DNA of 64,000 nucleotides from Deltaproteobacteria bacterium (lineage in GTDB: Bacteria > Myxococcota > Myxococcia > Myxococcales > Anaeromyxobacteraceae): assembly GCA_016214955.1 (NCBI GenBank), contig JACRMN010000007.1:205284-269283 (forward strand). The letters run 5' to 3'. The position numbers were made by a program, and so were the translations under genes. Positions 1 through 6,872 of the stretch are shown here, piece after piece; the first letter of the stretch is position 1; each line of letters begins with the position of its first letter. The notes under the pieces are model-generated. The model was not told where the DNA came from. It made no database searches and saw only the letters and a list, made by a program, of their open reading frames with translations.

Positions 1-165
1 GCGGTGGCCGGCGGCGGCCTCACCGTCATCGCCAACGCTCCCAACCCGGCCGGCCAGGCGCTCCTGGCGCGCCACTTCCCGGGTGGCGTCTCTCCGGGCG
101 GCCTGTTCCTGGGCGCGCTCTTGCCCACCGCGGTGGCCGCGGCCGCCTACCTCATCCTCCCCTGA
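1..165 (+). CDS. C-terminal end of a putative Na+/H+ antiporter (partial)
   Basis: The window opens inside a reading frame that ends at a TGA at 163-165, leaving 54 residues. They carry a Gly-rich stretch followed by VIANAPNPAG and a final hydrophobic segment ending LILP. This pattern recalls the C-terminus of the putative Na+/H+ antiporter family (PF07399-like), integral membrane proteins whose last helices hold a conserved Asn/Pro loop. The 5' part lies outside the window, so length, start and operon cannot be judged. The assignment rests on motif recall only; another multi-pass transporter is possible. Confidence 0.5.
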   Translation, partial: AVAGGGLTVIANAPNPAGQALLARHFPGGVSPGGLFLGALLPTAVAAAAYLILP

Positions 166-290
166 AATCGTCCGGCGCGACGGCCACTTGCCGGGCGGGG
201 GCCGGGGAGCCACCCGCGCCCCATCGGGGCGGGCGAACCAGATGGCCCCTGGCGCGCTCTCACACCCTAGAACCCCGTGGAGGGATCGCC

Positions 291-764
291 ATGCCCAGCC
301 CCACCCGCCTCGCCGCTGCCGCGCTCGCCCTGGCACTCGCCGCCCCGCTCGCCGCCCGGGCCGGCGGGAAGGAGGTCGCGCTGCCCCGAGACTTCCGGAC
401 CTGGACCCACGTGCGCTCCATGGTGGTCACCGACCCGGACGAGGGCATGTACGGCTTCCACAACGTCTACGCCAACAAGGCGGCGCTCAGGACCCTGCGC
501 GGCCAGGCCAGGAGCTACGCCGACGGCGCCGTGTTCGTGGTCTCGATCTTCGAGGTGAAGCAGGAGAAGGGGCAGGTGGTCGCCGGCGCCAAGCAGCGCG
601 ACGTGGTCCAGGTGAAGGACGCGAGCGCCACGGAGACGGGCGGCTGGCGCTTCGCCTCCTTCGATCCCTCGGGCAAGCGCACCGCGGTGGACGTCTCCAC
701 CTGCGCCGCCTGCCACGCCCAGGCGAGCGGCGGCGACCACGTCTTCACCCGCTTCGCCGAGTAG
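291..764 (+). CDS. Cytochrome P460 family protein
   Basis: A 157-residue exported haem protein. Residues 1-24 form a Sec signal peptide ending ARA. The mature part has the aromatic/Thr-rich beta fold typical of cytochrome P460 (FRTWTHVRSM near the start, GFHNVYAN in the middle). One c-type haem motif, CAACH, lies at residues 138-142 near the C-terminus, as in P460 and cytochrome c'-beta proteins. Family members oxidise hydroxylamine or bind NO in the periplasm; the lysine cross-link that separates the two activities cannot be judged from sequence alone. The start is the ATG after a GAGGGATCGCC leader. A DUF6132-type membrane protein follows 27 nt downstream and is probably co-transcribed. Confidence 0.85.
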   Translation: MPSPTRLAAAALALALAAPLAARAGGKEVALPRDFRTWTHVRSMVVTDPDEGMYGFHNVYANKAALRTLRGQARSYADGAVFVVSIFEVKQEKGQVVAGAKQRDVVQVKDASATETGGWRFASFDPSGKRTAVDVSTCAACHAQASGGDHVFTRFAE

Positions 765-791
765 CGGCCCCGCGCCGCTGGAGCACAGCCC

Positions 792-1076
792 ATGTCCGAG
801 CAGACCGCCACCGCCGGGACGCCGCCCGCGCCCGCGCCCGCCGGCGCCTTCCAGCGTTTCTGGCGCTCCCGCGCCCGCGCCCTCGCGGCCGCGGCCCTGG
901 GCGCGGCGGCCGGAGCGGCCTACGCCCACTTCATCGGCTGCCGCACCGGCACCTGCCCGCTCACCTCCAACGTGTGGACCGCCGGCCTGTACGGTGCCTT
1001 CGTGGGTGGGATCGCCGGCTGGCCGAGCCGGGTCGCCGCGGCGCCGCGCCGGGCCGCCGAGGGCTGGGAGCCGTAG
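792..1076 (+). CDS. Small membrane protein, DUF6132-like
   Basis: A 94-residue protein with two predicted membrane segments (about residues 27-46 and 60-78). Between them is the signature GCRTGTCPLTSN, a Cys-x4-Cys element characteristic of the DUF6132 family, small inner-membrane proteins of unknown function often found near thiol or sulfur-transfer genes. The first 25 residues are Pro/Ala-rich and probably disordered. It lies 27 nt behind the cytochrome P460 gene. No function is assigned; the two cysteines could hold metal or take part in disulfide exchange, which is inference. Confidence 0.7.
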   Translation: MSEQTATAGTPPAPAPAGAFQRFWRSRARALAAAALGAAAGAAYAHFIGCRTGTCPLTSNVWTAGLYGAFVGGIAGWPSRVAAAPRRAAEGWEP

Positions 1077-1133
1077 GACTCCGGGCGCGGGAGCAGGCAG
1101 GGTCCACCGTCTGTGAACGCAGGGCCCGGTCCC

Positions 1134-1151
1134 CCGCGCCCCGAGGCGCGG
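1134..1151. terminator. Hairpin between convergent genes
   Basis: A 7-bp perfect stem (CCGCGCC / GGCGCGG) with a CCGA loop lies in the 260-nt gap between the DUF6132 gene (+) and the Cys protein gene (-). There is no T-tract, so it is only a possible bidirectional terminator. Nothing else is recognised in this gap. Confidence 0.35.
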
Positions 1152-1336
1152 TAAGGGCGTTCGGTCGATGCCCGCTGCTCCCACGGACCGACGCAATGCC
1201 GGCGCCGCGCGATGAAGCGTCCCTGGCCGAGAGGCGCGCGGCGCGTTGCATTGCTCGGGGTCTGCGGAGGGAACCGGTCGCAGGTCCCTGCCGTGAAGAC
1301 CCGGCGCGGAGCGCCTGGCGCACTGCTTCCGGTGCT

Positions 1337-1504
1337 CTACGCGGCCAGCTGCTTCTTCAGCTTGGTCTGCAGCTTCTTGGCCGCGTCGCAGTCCTCGCAC
1401 TTGGCCGAGGCCTTCTTGGCGTGCACCTGGCACGTCTCCAGGCAGTTGCCCAGCGACTGGACCAGCATCCGCAGCTCCTTGGCCGACAGCTTCACCTCGG
1501 TCAT
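1337..1504 (-). CDS. 55-residue Cys-containing protein of unknown function
   Basis: A small acidic/lysine-rich protein, likely helical, with four cysteines as C21-x3-C25 and C36-x2-C39, then a lysine-rich C-terminus. The start is the ATG at 1504, chosen because an AGGAGGAGAA ribosome-binding site ends about 3 nt before it; the upstream in-frame extension has no such site and no family-like sequence. It lies about 126 nt downstream of thioredoxin reductase on the same strand, so it may be the last gene of the thiol cluster. The CxxxC/CxxC spacing could bind a metal or be a dithiol substrate. No family is recognised. Confidence 0.6.
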   Translation of the reverse strand: MTEVKLSAKELRMLVQSLGNCLETCQVHAKKASAKCEDCDAAKKLQTKLKKQLAA

Positions 1505-1630
1505 CGGTTCTCCTCCTCGAAGGGACTGCGTCGGGTGGCGACGGTCGAAGTATCGACCCCGGGGTCCGGGGCCGTCACCAGGTTTCCGGGGTTCAGTGTG
1601 CCGCACCCGCGCGCACCGGGCGGGTGCGGA

Positions 1631-2575
1631 TCACCGGGCCGCCACCGGCTTGTGGTCCTTCACGTACTTCTGGGCGGCCAGCGCCGCGATGGTGCCGTCG
1701 GCCACCGCGGTGGTGATCTGGCGGAACTTCTTCTGGCGCAGGTCGCCGGCCACGTAGAGCCCCGGCACCTGCGTGGACATGTCCTCCTGCGTCTCCACGT
1801 AGCCCCAGGGGTTGAGCGGCAGGAGCCCCTTCACCAGGTCGGCGCGGGGGACGTAGCCGATGAACACGAAGACGCCGTCGGTCGCGAGCTCGGTGACCTC
1901 CTTGGTCTTCACGTTCTCGATCTTGAGCTTGTCCAGCCCCTTCTCGCCCAGGAACTCCCGCGGCTCCGAGTCCCAGATCACCTTGATCTTGGGGTGGTGC
2001 AGCGCCTCCTCGGCGATGGCCGCCTCGGCCTGGAAGTGGTCGAACTGGTGGATGATGGTGACGCTGCGGGCGAACTGGGTGAGGAAGAGCGACTCCTCCA
2101 CCGCCGAGTTGCCGCCGCCCACCACGTGGATGTCCTTGCCCTCGAAGTAGGCGCCGTCGCAGGTGGCGCAGTAGCTGATGCCGCGCCCCTTGAAGCGGGA
2201 CTCGCCCGCCACGCCCAGGTCGCGAGGCTTCGCGCCGGTGGCGACGATGACCGCCGGGGCCTCGACCTCCTCCTCCTCGTCGAGCTCGAAGCGCTTCACG
2301 GGACCCGAGAGATCGTGCTTGGTGATCTCCACCGCCCGCCGCACCTTGGCGCCGAAGCGCTCCGCCTGGGCGGAGAAGGCCTTGGCCAGGTCGGTGCCCT
2401 TCACGTCCTCGGGGAAGCCGGGATAGTTGGAGACCTTGTGGGTTGTCTTCACCTGTCCACCGGGGACGCTCTCGTCGAGCACCAGCGTCTTCAGGCGGGC
2501 CCGGGATGCGTAGATGGCTGCCGTGAGGCCGGCCGGTCCGGCGCCCACCACGATCACGTCGTACTTCTCTGCCAT
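1631..2575 (-). CDS. trxB: Thioredoxin-disulfide reductase
   Basis: A 314-residue flavoprotein of normal length for low-Mr thioredoxin reductase. It has an N-terminal FAD dinucleotide fold (GAGPAGLTAAI, residues 11-21), the redox-active CATC at 136-139 within SYCATCDG, an NADPH-binding VGGGNSAVEE element just after it, and a C-terminal FAD-binding GLYVAGDL motif. It moves electrons from NADPH to the thioredoxin disulfide in the cytoplasm. The start ATG at 2575 has an AGGAG site 8 nt upstream. It sits 23 nt downstream of a CPPC thioredoxin gene, its likely partner. Confidence 0.95.
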   Translation of the reverse strand: MAEKYDVIVVGAGPAGLTAAIYASRARLKTLVLDESVPGGQVKTTHKVSNYPGFPEDVKGTDLAKAFSAQAERFGAKVRRAVEITKHDLSGPVKRFELDEEEEVEAPAVIVATGAKPRDLGVAGESRFKGRGISYCATCDGAYFEGKDIHVVGGGNSAVEESLFLTQFARSVTIIHQFDHFQAEAAIAEEALHHPKIKVIWDSEPREFLGEKGLDKLKIENVKTKEVTELATDGVFVFIGYVPRADLVKGLLPLNPWGYVETQEDMSTQVPGLYVAGDLRQKKFRQITTAVADGTIAALAAQKYVKDHKPVAAR

Positions 2576-2598
2576 GGCGTTCTCCTGGCGGCGGGGCG

Positions 2599-2934
2599 CT
2601 AGCCCAGCATCGCCTCGACCTGGGCCTTGATGGCGGTGCGCTTGATGTCCTCGCCGCCGAGCCGCTCCCCCACCTCCTGCCCGTTCTTGAAGAAGACGAG
2701 GGTGGGGCTCCCGGTCACGCCCAGCTTGCTGGCGAGGTCGCGGTTGCCCTGGCGGAAGATCTTGAGGAATGTGGCCTTGCCGGCGAACTGCTCGGCGACC
2801 GCCTCGTACTTGGGGGCGAGGGCCTCGCAGGGCGGGCACTCGGTGGAGAAGAAGTCGAGGACCACCGGCCCGGCGGCCTGGGCCACCTCCCGCTCGTATT
2901 CGGCGCCGGTGATCTCCTTCACGTGCTGGCTCAT
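2599..2934 (-). CDS. Thioredoxin with atypical CPPC active site
   Basis: A 111-residue single-domain thioredoxin fold with the active site C33-P-P-C36 (within STECPPCEAL) instead of the classical CGPC, and a cis-proline loop TGSPTLVFF near residues 76-84. No signal peptide is seen, so it is cytoplasmic. The start ATG at 2934 follows CCAGGAGACCCGATC, a good ribosome-binding site; the N-terminal extension upstream lacks homology. A CPPC site is expected to shift the redox potential relative to CGPC. It lies between the 33-residue Cys peptide gene and trxB, so it may service that peptide or the neighbouring enzymes. Confidence 0.9.
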   Translation of the reverse strand: MSQHVKEITGAEYEREVAQAAGPVVLDFFSTECPPCEALAPKYEAVAEQFAGKATFLKIFRQGNRDLASKLGVTGSPTLVFFKNGQEVGERLGGEDIKRTAIKAQVEAMLG

Positions 2935-3048
2935 GATCGGGTCTCCTGGAGCGCCGTTGGCTCGCGCTCGTCTCGTCCCGTGGGAGCCAGCATCGTGCGG
3001 GAGGAGTCGCGCACCGTGCCGCGGCGCCGCGCCGCGCGACCCCATAGA

Positions 3049-3076
3049 CGGAGGGCCGCCTCGCGGCGGCCCTCCG
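3049..3076 (-). terminator. Strong hairpin between the Cys-peptide gene and thioredoxin gene
   Basis: A perfect 12-bp inverted repeat (CGGAGGGCCGCC / GGCGGCCCTCCG) around a 4-nt TCGC loop, 23 nt after the stop of the 33-residue peptide gene. No U-tract follows on either strand. It may end or stabilise the peptide transcript so that the peptide is made in excess over thioredoxin, a common arrangement for small-peptide genes ahead of enzymes. Confidence 0.55.
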
Positions 3077-3099
3077 GATACCTCTTCGACCAGCGGGAG

Positions 3100-3201
3100 C
3101 TAGTCGTGGCAGCCCGACACCAGCCGGGAGGCCTTGGCGCAGCACTGCGCGACCTTCTCGGCCGTGCAGCAGGACGCCTTGGGCTTCGTGAGCAGCTTCA
3201 T
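3100..3201 (-). CDS. 33-residue Cys-rich peptide (candidate modified or metal-binding peptide)
   Basis: A very short gene with a near-ideal ribosome-binding site (AGAGGAGGAAGC just before the ATG at 3201). The peptide has a basic N-terminus (KLLTKPK), two vicinal Cys pairs at 11-12 and 20-21, a single Cys at 31, and a GCHD end: CC-x7-CC-x9-C. The stop is a TAG at 3100-3102. It is divergent from an ArsM-like methyltransferase and a radical SAM/SPASM enzyme and is followed by thioredoxin and thioredoxin reductase. Vicinal cysteines are classical As(III)/soft-metal ligands and also substrates for peptide-modifying enzymes. Either role is inference; no known precursor family is recognised. Confidence 0.6.
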   Translation of the reverse strand: MKLLTKPKASCCTAEKVAQCCAKASRLVSGCHD

Positions 3202-3263
3202 GCTTCCTCCTCTCGGGCTCGGCTTCTCCGCCCGAGCATCCCATGGGAGCCTCGGGGGAGGGC

Positions 3264-3291
3264 GAGGATTCCTGGCGCGCGGCGAATCCTC
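3264..3291. promoter_or_regulatory. Inverted repeat in the divergent promoter
   Basis: GAGGATTC and GAATCCTC form perfect 8-bp arms separated by 12 nt, midway in the 123-nt gap between the Cys-peptide gene (-) and the methyltransferase gene (+). Its position suits an operator controlling both directions. No regulator gene is adjacent. An RNA hairpin in the methyltransferase leader is the alternative. Confidence 0.4.
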
Positions 3292-3324
3292 CGTTCGCCG
3301 CCTGGCTCTCCCTGGAGGAGACCA

Positions 3325-3978
3325 ATGTCCCGTCGTGACGACACTTTTCGCGGTCGCGTGGCAGGCGCCACCCAGGCCCGCTACGACGGCCTCTCCACCG
3401 CCGGGTCGAGCCTCTCCTGCGGCGGCGCCCTCGACGACGCTGCCCCGCTGCCGGGCGAGACGGTGGTGGACCTGGGCTGCGGCCGCGGCGGCGACGTGGT
3501 GAAGGCCGCCGGGCGGGTGGGCCCCTCGGGCGCGGCGGTGGGCGTGGACGCGAGCCCCTCGATGCTGGCCGTCGCCCGCGAGCGGGCCGCCGGACATCCG
3601 CAGGCCCGCTTCGTCGAGAGCGACCTCGCCGCAGTGGCGCTACCCGACGGGCTCGCCGACGTGGTGGTCTCCAACTGCGCCATCAACCACGCGCCCGACA
3701 AGGCCGCCGTCTACCGCGAGATCCACCGGTTGCTGCGGCCGGGCGGCCGCTTCGCGGTCTCCGACGTGGTGTCGGAGGCGGAGCTTCCCGCCGCCGTGCG
3801 CGAGGACCCCGCCGCCTGGGCCGCCTGCTACGGCGGCTCCATCCCCGAGGCCGAGTACCTGGCCGCCATCGCCGCCGCCGGCTTCGCCGAGGTGGCCGTG
3901 CGGCGCCGCACCGAGCCCTACGAGAAGGGCGGCGTCCTCGTCCGCAGCATCACCGTGGAGGGGCGCCGCGCGCCCTGA
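3325..3978 (+). CDS. ArsM-like SAM-dependent methyltransferase
   Basis: A 217-residue class I methyltransferase. The SAM-binding motif DLGCGRGGD is at residues 49-57 and the acidic motif GVDAS at 73-77. Three cysteines sit where arsenite methyltransferases have theirs: C32 (SLSCGG), C118 (VSNCAINHAPDK, closely matching the ArsM motif) and C168 (WAACYGGSIPEAEY). This supports As(III) or another thiol-bound soft-metal substrate. At 217 residues it is shorter than many ArsM proteins and lacks their C-terminal extension. A strong GGAGGAG site precedes the ATG. The radical SAM gene starts 16 nt downstream. The enzyme may instead methylate the neighbouring Cys peptide or a radical SAM product. Confidence 0.8.
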   Translation: MSRRDDTFRGRVAGATQARYDGLSTAGSSLSCGGALDDAAPLPGETVVDLGCGRGGDVVKAAGRVGPSGAAVGVDASPSMLAVARERAAGHPQARFVESDLAAVALPDGLADVVVSNCAINHAPDKAAVYREIHRLLRPGGRFAVSDVVSEAELPAAVREDPAAWAACYGGSIPEAEYLAAIAAAGFAEVAVRRRTEPYEKGGVLVRSITVEGRRAP

Positions 3979-3994
3979 ACCCTCCGGAGCCGCC

Positions 3995-5347
3995 ATGAAG
4001 CTCTCGCGCCACGCCATCCTCGCCCCCGTCTCCGGCCGCCCGGAGGTCCTGCTGGTGCAGCCGCTCTCCGGCCAGGCGGCGCTGCTCGAGCCCGGCCACG
4101 CCGAGGCGCTGCGGGCGCTGACCGGCGGCGGCGCGCTGCCCGCCGGCCTGCCCGAGGAGACGCTGCGTCAGGCCGGCTTCGTGGTGGACGGCGAGGTCGA
4201 CGACGACCGGCTCCTGGCCGGCGCCCGCGCCGAGTGGAAGGAGGAGGCCTCGAAGACGCCCACCCAGCTGGTGGTGGTGCCCACCTTCGGCTGCAACCTG
4301 GCCTGCAGCTACTGCTACCAGGAGCTCTTCGACCCCACCGCCCAGGGGCTCATGGCCCCCGAGGTCATCGACGCCTTCTACGCCTGGGTGGAGCGCCACC
4401 ACGGCGGCGACTCGCCCCGCCCCTACGTCACCCTCTTCGGCGGCGAGCCGCTGCGCGACACCCCCGCCCACCGCGACCGCATCCTCCGCTTCCTCGCCGG
4501 CGCCCGCCGGCTGCGGCTGCAGGTGGCGGCGGTGACCAACGGCAACGACCTGGCCGCGCTGGTGCCGCTCCTCGCCGAGGGGCCGGTGAAGGAGATCCAG
4601 GTCACCCTCGACGGCCCGCAGGCGCTGCACGACCGGCGCCGCCCTCACAAGGGCGGCGCCGGCACCTTCGCCCGCATCGTCGAGGGCGTCGATGCCCTGG
4701 TGGCCGCGAAGATCCCGGTCAACCTGCGGGTGGTGGCCGACCGCGAGAACCTCGACGCCCTCCCGGAGCTGGCGGAGTTCGCCGCGGCCCGGGGCTGGCT
4801 CGATCTCCCCTCCTCCCGCTTCAAGACGCAGGTCGGGCGCAACTACGAGCTCTTCGGCTGCGCCAGCCGCCAGGAGAAGGGCGCGCTCTTCGACCGGGTG
4901 GAGCTCTGGGCCCGCTACGTGGAGCTCTCCGAGGCTCACCCCATCCTGCGCCGCTTCCACCAGCCCCGCTTCCACGGCATGGGCCACCTGGCCGACACCG
5001 GCGAGCTCCCCGCCCCCAACTTCGACGCCTGCCCGGCCGCCAAGAAGGAGTGGGCCTTCGGGCCCGACGGCAGCGTCTACGGCTGCACCGCCACCGTGGG
5101 CCACCCGGCCCACCGGCTGGGCCGCTTCCACCCCGAGCTGGTCCGCGACGAGGAGGCCATCGCCCGCTGGCAGGGGCGCAGCACCCTCTCGGTGGAGGCC
5201 TGCCGGGGCTGCTCGCTCGCCCCGGTGTGCGGCGGCGGCTGCGGCGCCATCGCCTGGAGCCAGAAGGGCAGCGTGCTGGCCCCCGACTGCCGGCCGGTGC
5301 CGGAGCTCTACGGCCTGGGGGCCCGCTACTACGGCCTCGGGGCCTGA
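3995..5347 (+). CDS. Radical SAM/SPASM domain protein, candidate peptide maturase
   Basis: A 450-residue protein. Residues 1-90 form an N-terminal region that could be a recognition domain. The radical SAM core opens with C100-x3-C104-x2-C107 (FGCNLACSYCYQE) and has the SAM-binding FGGEP motif near residue 152. A SPASM domain fills about residues 340-435, with the cysteine pattern CPAAKK, YGCTATVG, then CRGCSLAPVCGGGCG and a final DC, enough to hold two auxiliary Fe-S clusters. SPASM enzymes mostly modify ribosomal peptides or act as anaerobic sulfatase-type maturases. Tight linkage to a methyltransferase and to a divergent Cys peptide gene suggests that peptide as substrate; this is inference. 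Confidence 0.85.
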   Translation: MKLSRHAILAPVSGRPEVLLVQPLSGQAALLEPGHAEALRALTGGGALPAGLPEETLRQAGFVVDGEVDDDRLLAGARAEWKEEASKTPTQLVVVPTFGCNLACSYCYQELFDPTAQGLMAPEVIDAFYAWVERHHGGDSPRPYVTLFGGEPLRDTPAHRDRILRFLAGARRLRLQVAAVTNGNDLAALVPLLAEGPVKEIQVTLDGPQALHDRRRPHKGGAGTFARIVEGVDALVAAKIPVNLRVVADRENLDALPELAEFAAARGWLDLPSSRFKTQVGRNYELFGCASRQEKGALFDRVELWARYVELSEAHPILRRFHQPRFHGMGHLADTGELPAPNFDACPAAKKEWAFGPDGSVYGCTATVGHPAHRLGRFHPELVRDEEAIARWQGRSTLSVEACRGCSLAPVCGGGCGAIAWSQKGSVLAPDCRPVPELYGLGARYYGLGA

Positions 5348-5466
5348 TCCCGGAGCGCGGGCAGCGCGCCTGCGGCCTCCTCTCCTGGAGGGCCGCGGCG
5401 CCGCCGCGCCCCCGGCGAACCGACGGGACCCGCGCCGGCTCCCGGGGACCGCTGCGGCAGCCGCCG

Positions 5467-5928
5467 CTACCGGTGACCGCGGCCGTGGCCGGCCCACACC
5501 GGCACGCCCTGCAGGTCCCGCAGCGCCAGCGCCTGGTCGCCCTTCTTCACCACCTGGGCGATGAGCGCCGGCTTGCCGTCGAAGGTGATCTGCGATCCGG
5601 TGATCTCCACCTGGTCGCCGGCGGCGAGCGCCAGCTTCTGCTCCTCGAGGAACCAGGACGGGCCCACGTGCACCGGCAGCAGGCCGGAGGCGGTCTGCAC
5701 CTGCAGGCGGACGCCGCGGCCGCGCCGGCCGGCCTGCTCCACGGCGGTCACCTGGCCGGTGACGGTGGCGACGGTCCCGGTGTCGTAGAGCCGGGCGCCG
5801 CGGGCCCGAGGCCCGCGCCCCTCGCGGCAGGGGCCCGCGCCGGGGCCGCCCGGAGCGTCGGTGGCGATGGCAGCGAAGGGAGTGACGAGGAGGCCGGCCG
5901 CGAGGGCCAGCCCGAGGGTGCGGTTCAT
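5467..5928 (-). CDS. Secreted OB-fold-like protein
   Basis: A 153-residue exported protein. Its signal peptide spans about residues 1-22 (MNRTLGLALAAGLLVTPFAA). The mature part has a short Gly/Arg/Pro-rich linker, then a beta-rich domain with TVTGQVTAVEQ, VQTASGLLPVHVGPSWFL, GDQVEITGS and PALIAQVVKKGD, the alternating strands of an OB fold such as those in periplasmic BOF-like proteins. It ends in a His/Gly/Arg tail. The ATG at 5928 is preferred over one 6 nt upstream because it has proper spacing (6 nt) from AGGAG. Convergent with the radical SAM gene. A ligand cannot be named. Confidence 0.65.
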   Translation of the reverse strand: MNRTLGLALAAGLLVTPFAAIATDAPGGPGAGPCREGRGPRARGARLYDTGTVATVTGQVTAVEQAGRRGRGVRLQVQTASGLLPVHVGPSWFLEEQKLALAAGDQVEITGSQITFDGKPALIAQVVKKGDQALALRDLQGVPVWAGHGRGHR

Positions 5929-6032
5929 GGGCATCTCCTGGGGTTGGGGCGCCGCTCCGCGCGGCGCGTCTCCCCGAGGACACCCGGGCGCGGAGAAGGT
6001 TGCGTGCGGTGCGGCGACGCCGGGCGCGCGGA

Positions 6033-6872
6033 CTACGGCTCGGGCAGGTGGCGCTCGCCCGGTCCCTCGTAGCGGTAGGGGATGGCGCGGGGCATGGGCC
6101 CCTTGTTCCGCTCGCCGGTGCCGCTCTGCTCCCAGGCGTGCGCCAGGATGCCGACGCCGCGGGCCAGGCAGAAGAGGCCGCGCGCCAGCGGGGGTGCGAA
6201 GCCCAGCTCGCCGTAGACCACAGCGGTGGCCCCGTCGATGTTGAGCGGGATGTGGCGCCCCTTGCGACGCTCCAGCGCCGCCTCGCAGGCGCGCGCCACC
6301 TCGGCGAGCCGGCCGGAGACCAGCCCTGCCGCTCGCGCCTCCTCCACCAGCGCCAGCAGCCGGCCCGAGCGCGGGTCCACCGGGTGGAAGCGGTGGCCGT
6401 AGCCCGGCAGGTGCTCCTCGCCCTCGCGGGCCGCCACACCGATGGCGCCGGTGACCGCCTCGTCGAGCCCCTGGCCGGTGGCGCGGAGCGCCTCGATGCG
6501 TAGGAAGAGCTCCAGCGCCTGCTGGCCGGCGCCGCCGTGGACGTCTCCGAGGGCGTTGATCGCCGAGGCCATGGCGCCGTTGAGCGGCAGGCCGCAGGAG
6601 ACGGCGCTGCGGGCGATGGCGATGGCCGGGGCCTGCGGGCCGTGGTCCACCGAGGCCACCAGCGCTGCCTCGAGCAGCCGGGCCCGCCGCGGATCGGGCA
6701 GCTCCCCGCGCAGGAGCAGCCACAGCACCTCGGCGAAGCCGGCCCGGCCGATGAGCTCCTCGATGGGGTAGCCGCGCAGCCCGATGTGGCCGGGCCGGAT
6801 CTCGGTGATCGAGGTGCGCCAGTAGCGGGCTGCTTCCTCGAGGAGCGCGGCGGCGTCGGGGGCTTCGCTCAT
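6033..6872 (-). CDS. Citrate synthase-fold protein, citryl-CoA lyase-like
   Basis: A 279-residue protein, much shorter than citrate synthase (about 430), with the core of the citrate synthase fold. It keeps VHGGAGQQALE (H112, substrate-binding His region) and LPGYGHRFHPVDPR (H160/H163, matching the second active-site His). This short form is usually annotated as citryl-CoA lyase or citrate synthase-like and occurs beside CoA-transferases. Its start codon overlaps the end of the CaiB/BaiF gene by 4 nt (ATGA), so the two are translationally coupled and probably act in sequence on a CoA thioester. The physiological acid is unknown. Confidence 0.75.
   Translation of the reverse strand: MSEAPDAAALLEEAARYWRTSITEIRPGHIGLRGYPIEELIGRAGFAEVLWLLLRGELPDPRRARLLEAALVASVDHGPQAPAIAIARSAVSCGLPLNGAMASAINALGDVHGGAGQQALELFLRIEALRATGQGLDEAVTGAIGVAAREGEEHLPGYGHRFHPVDPRSGRLLALVEEARAAGLVSGRLAEVARACEAALERRKGRHIPLNIDGATAVVYGELGFAPPLARGLFCLARGVGILAHAWEQSGTGERNKGPMPRAIPYRYEGPGERHLPEP

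Noticed and set aside
83..2602. An 839-codon open frame on the plus strand
   Set aside because: Arg/Pro/Gly-rich translation with no motif, running across five convincing genes on both strands. It is a product of high GC.
6033..6872. Truncated citrate synthase pseudogene
   Set aside because: The short length is normal for citryl-CoA-lyase-like proteins, both active-site His regions are present and the gene is coupled to its neighbour.
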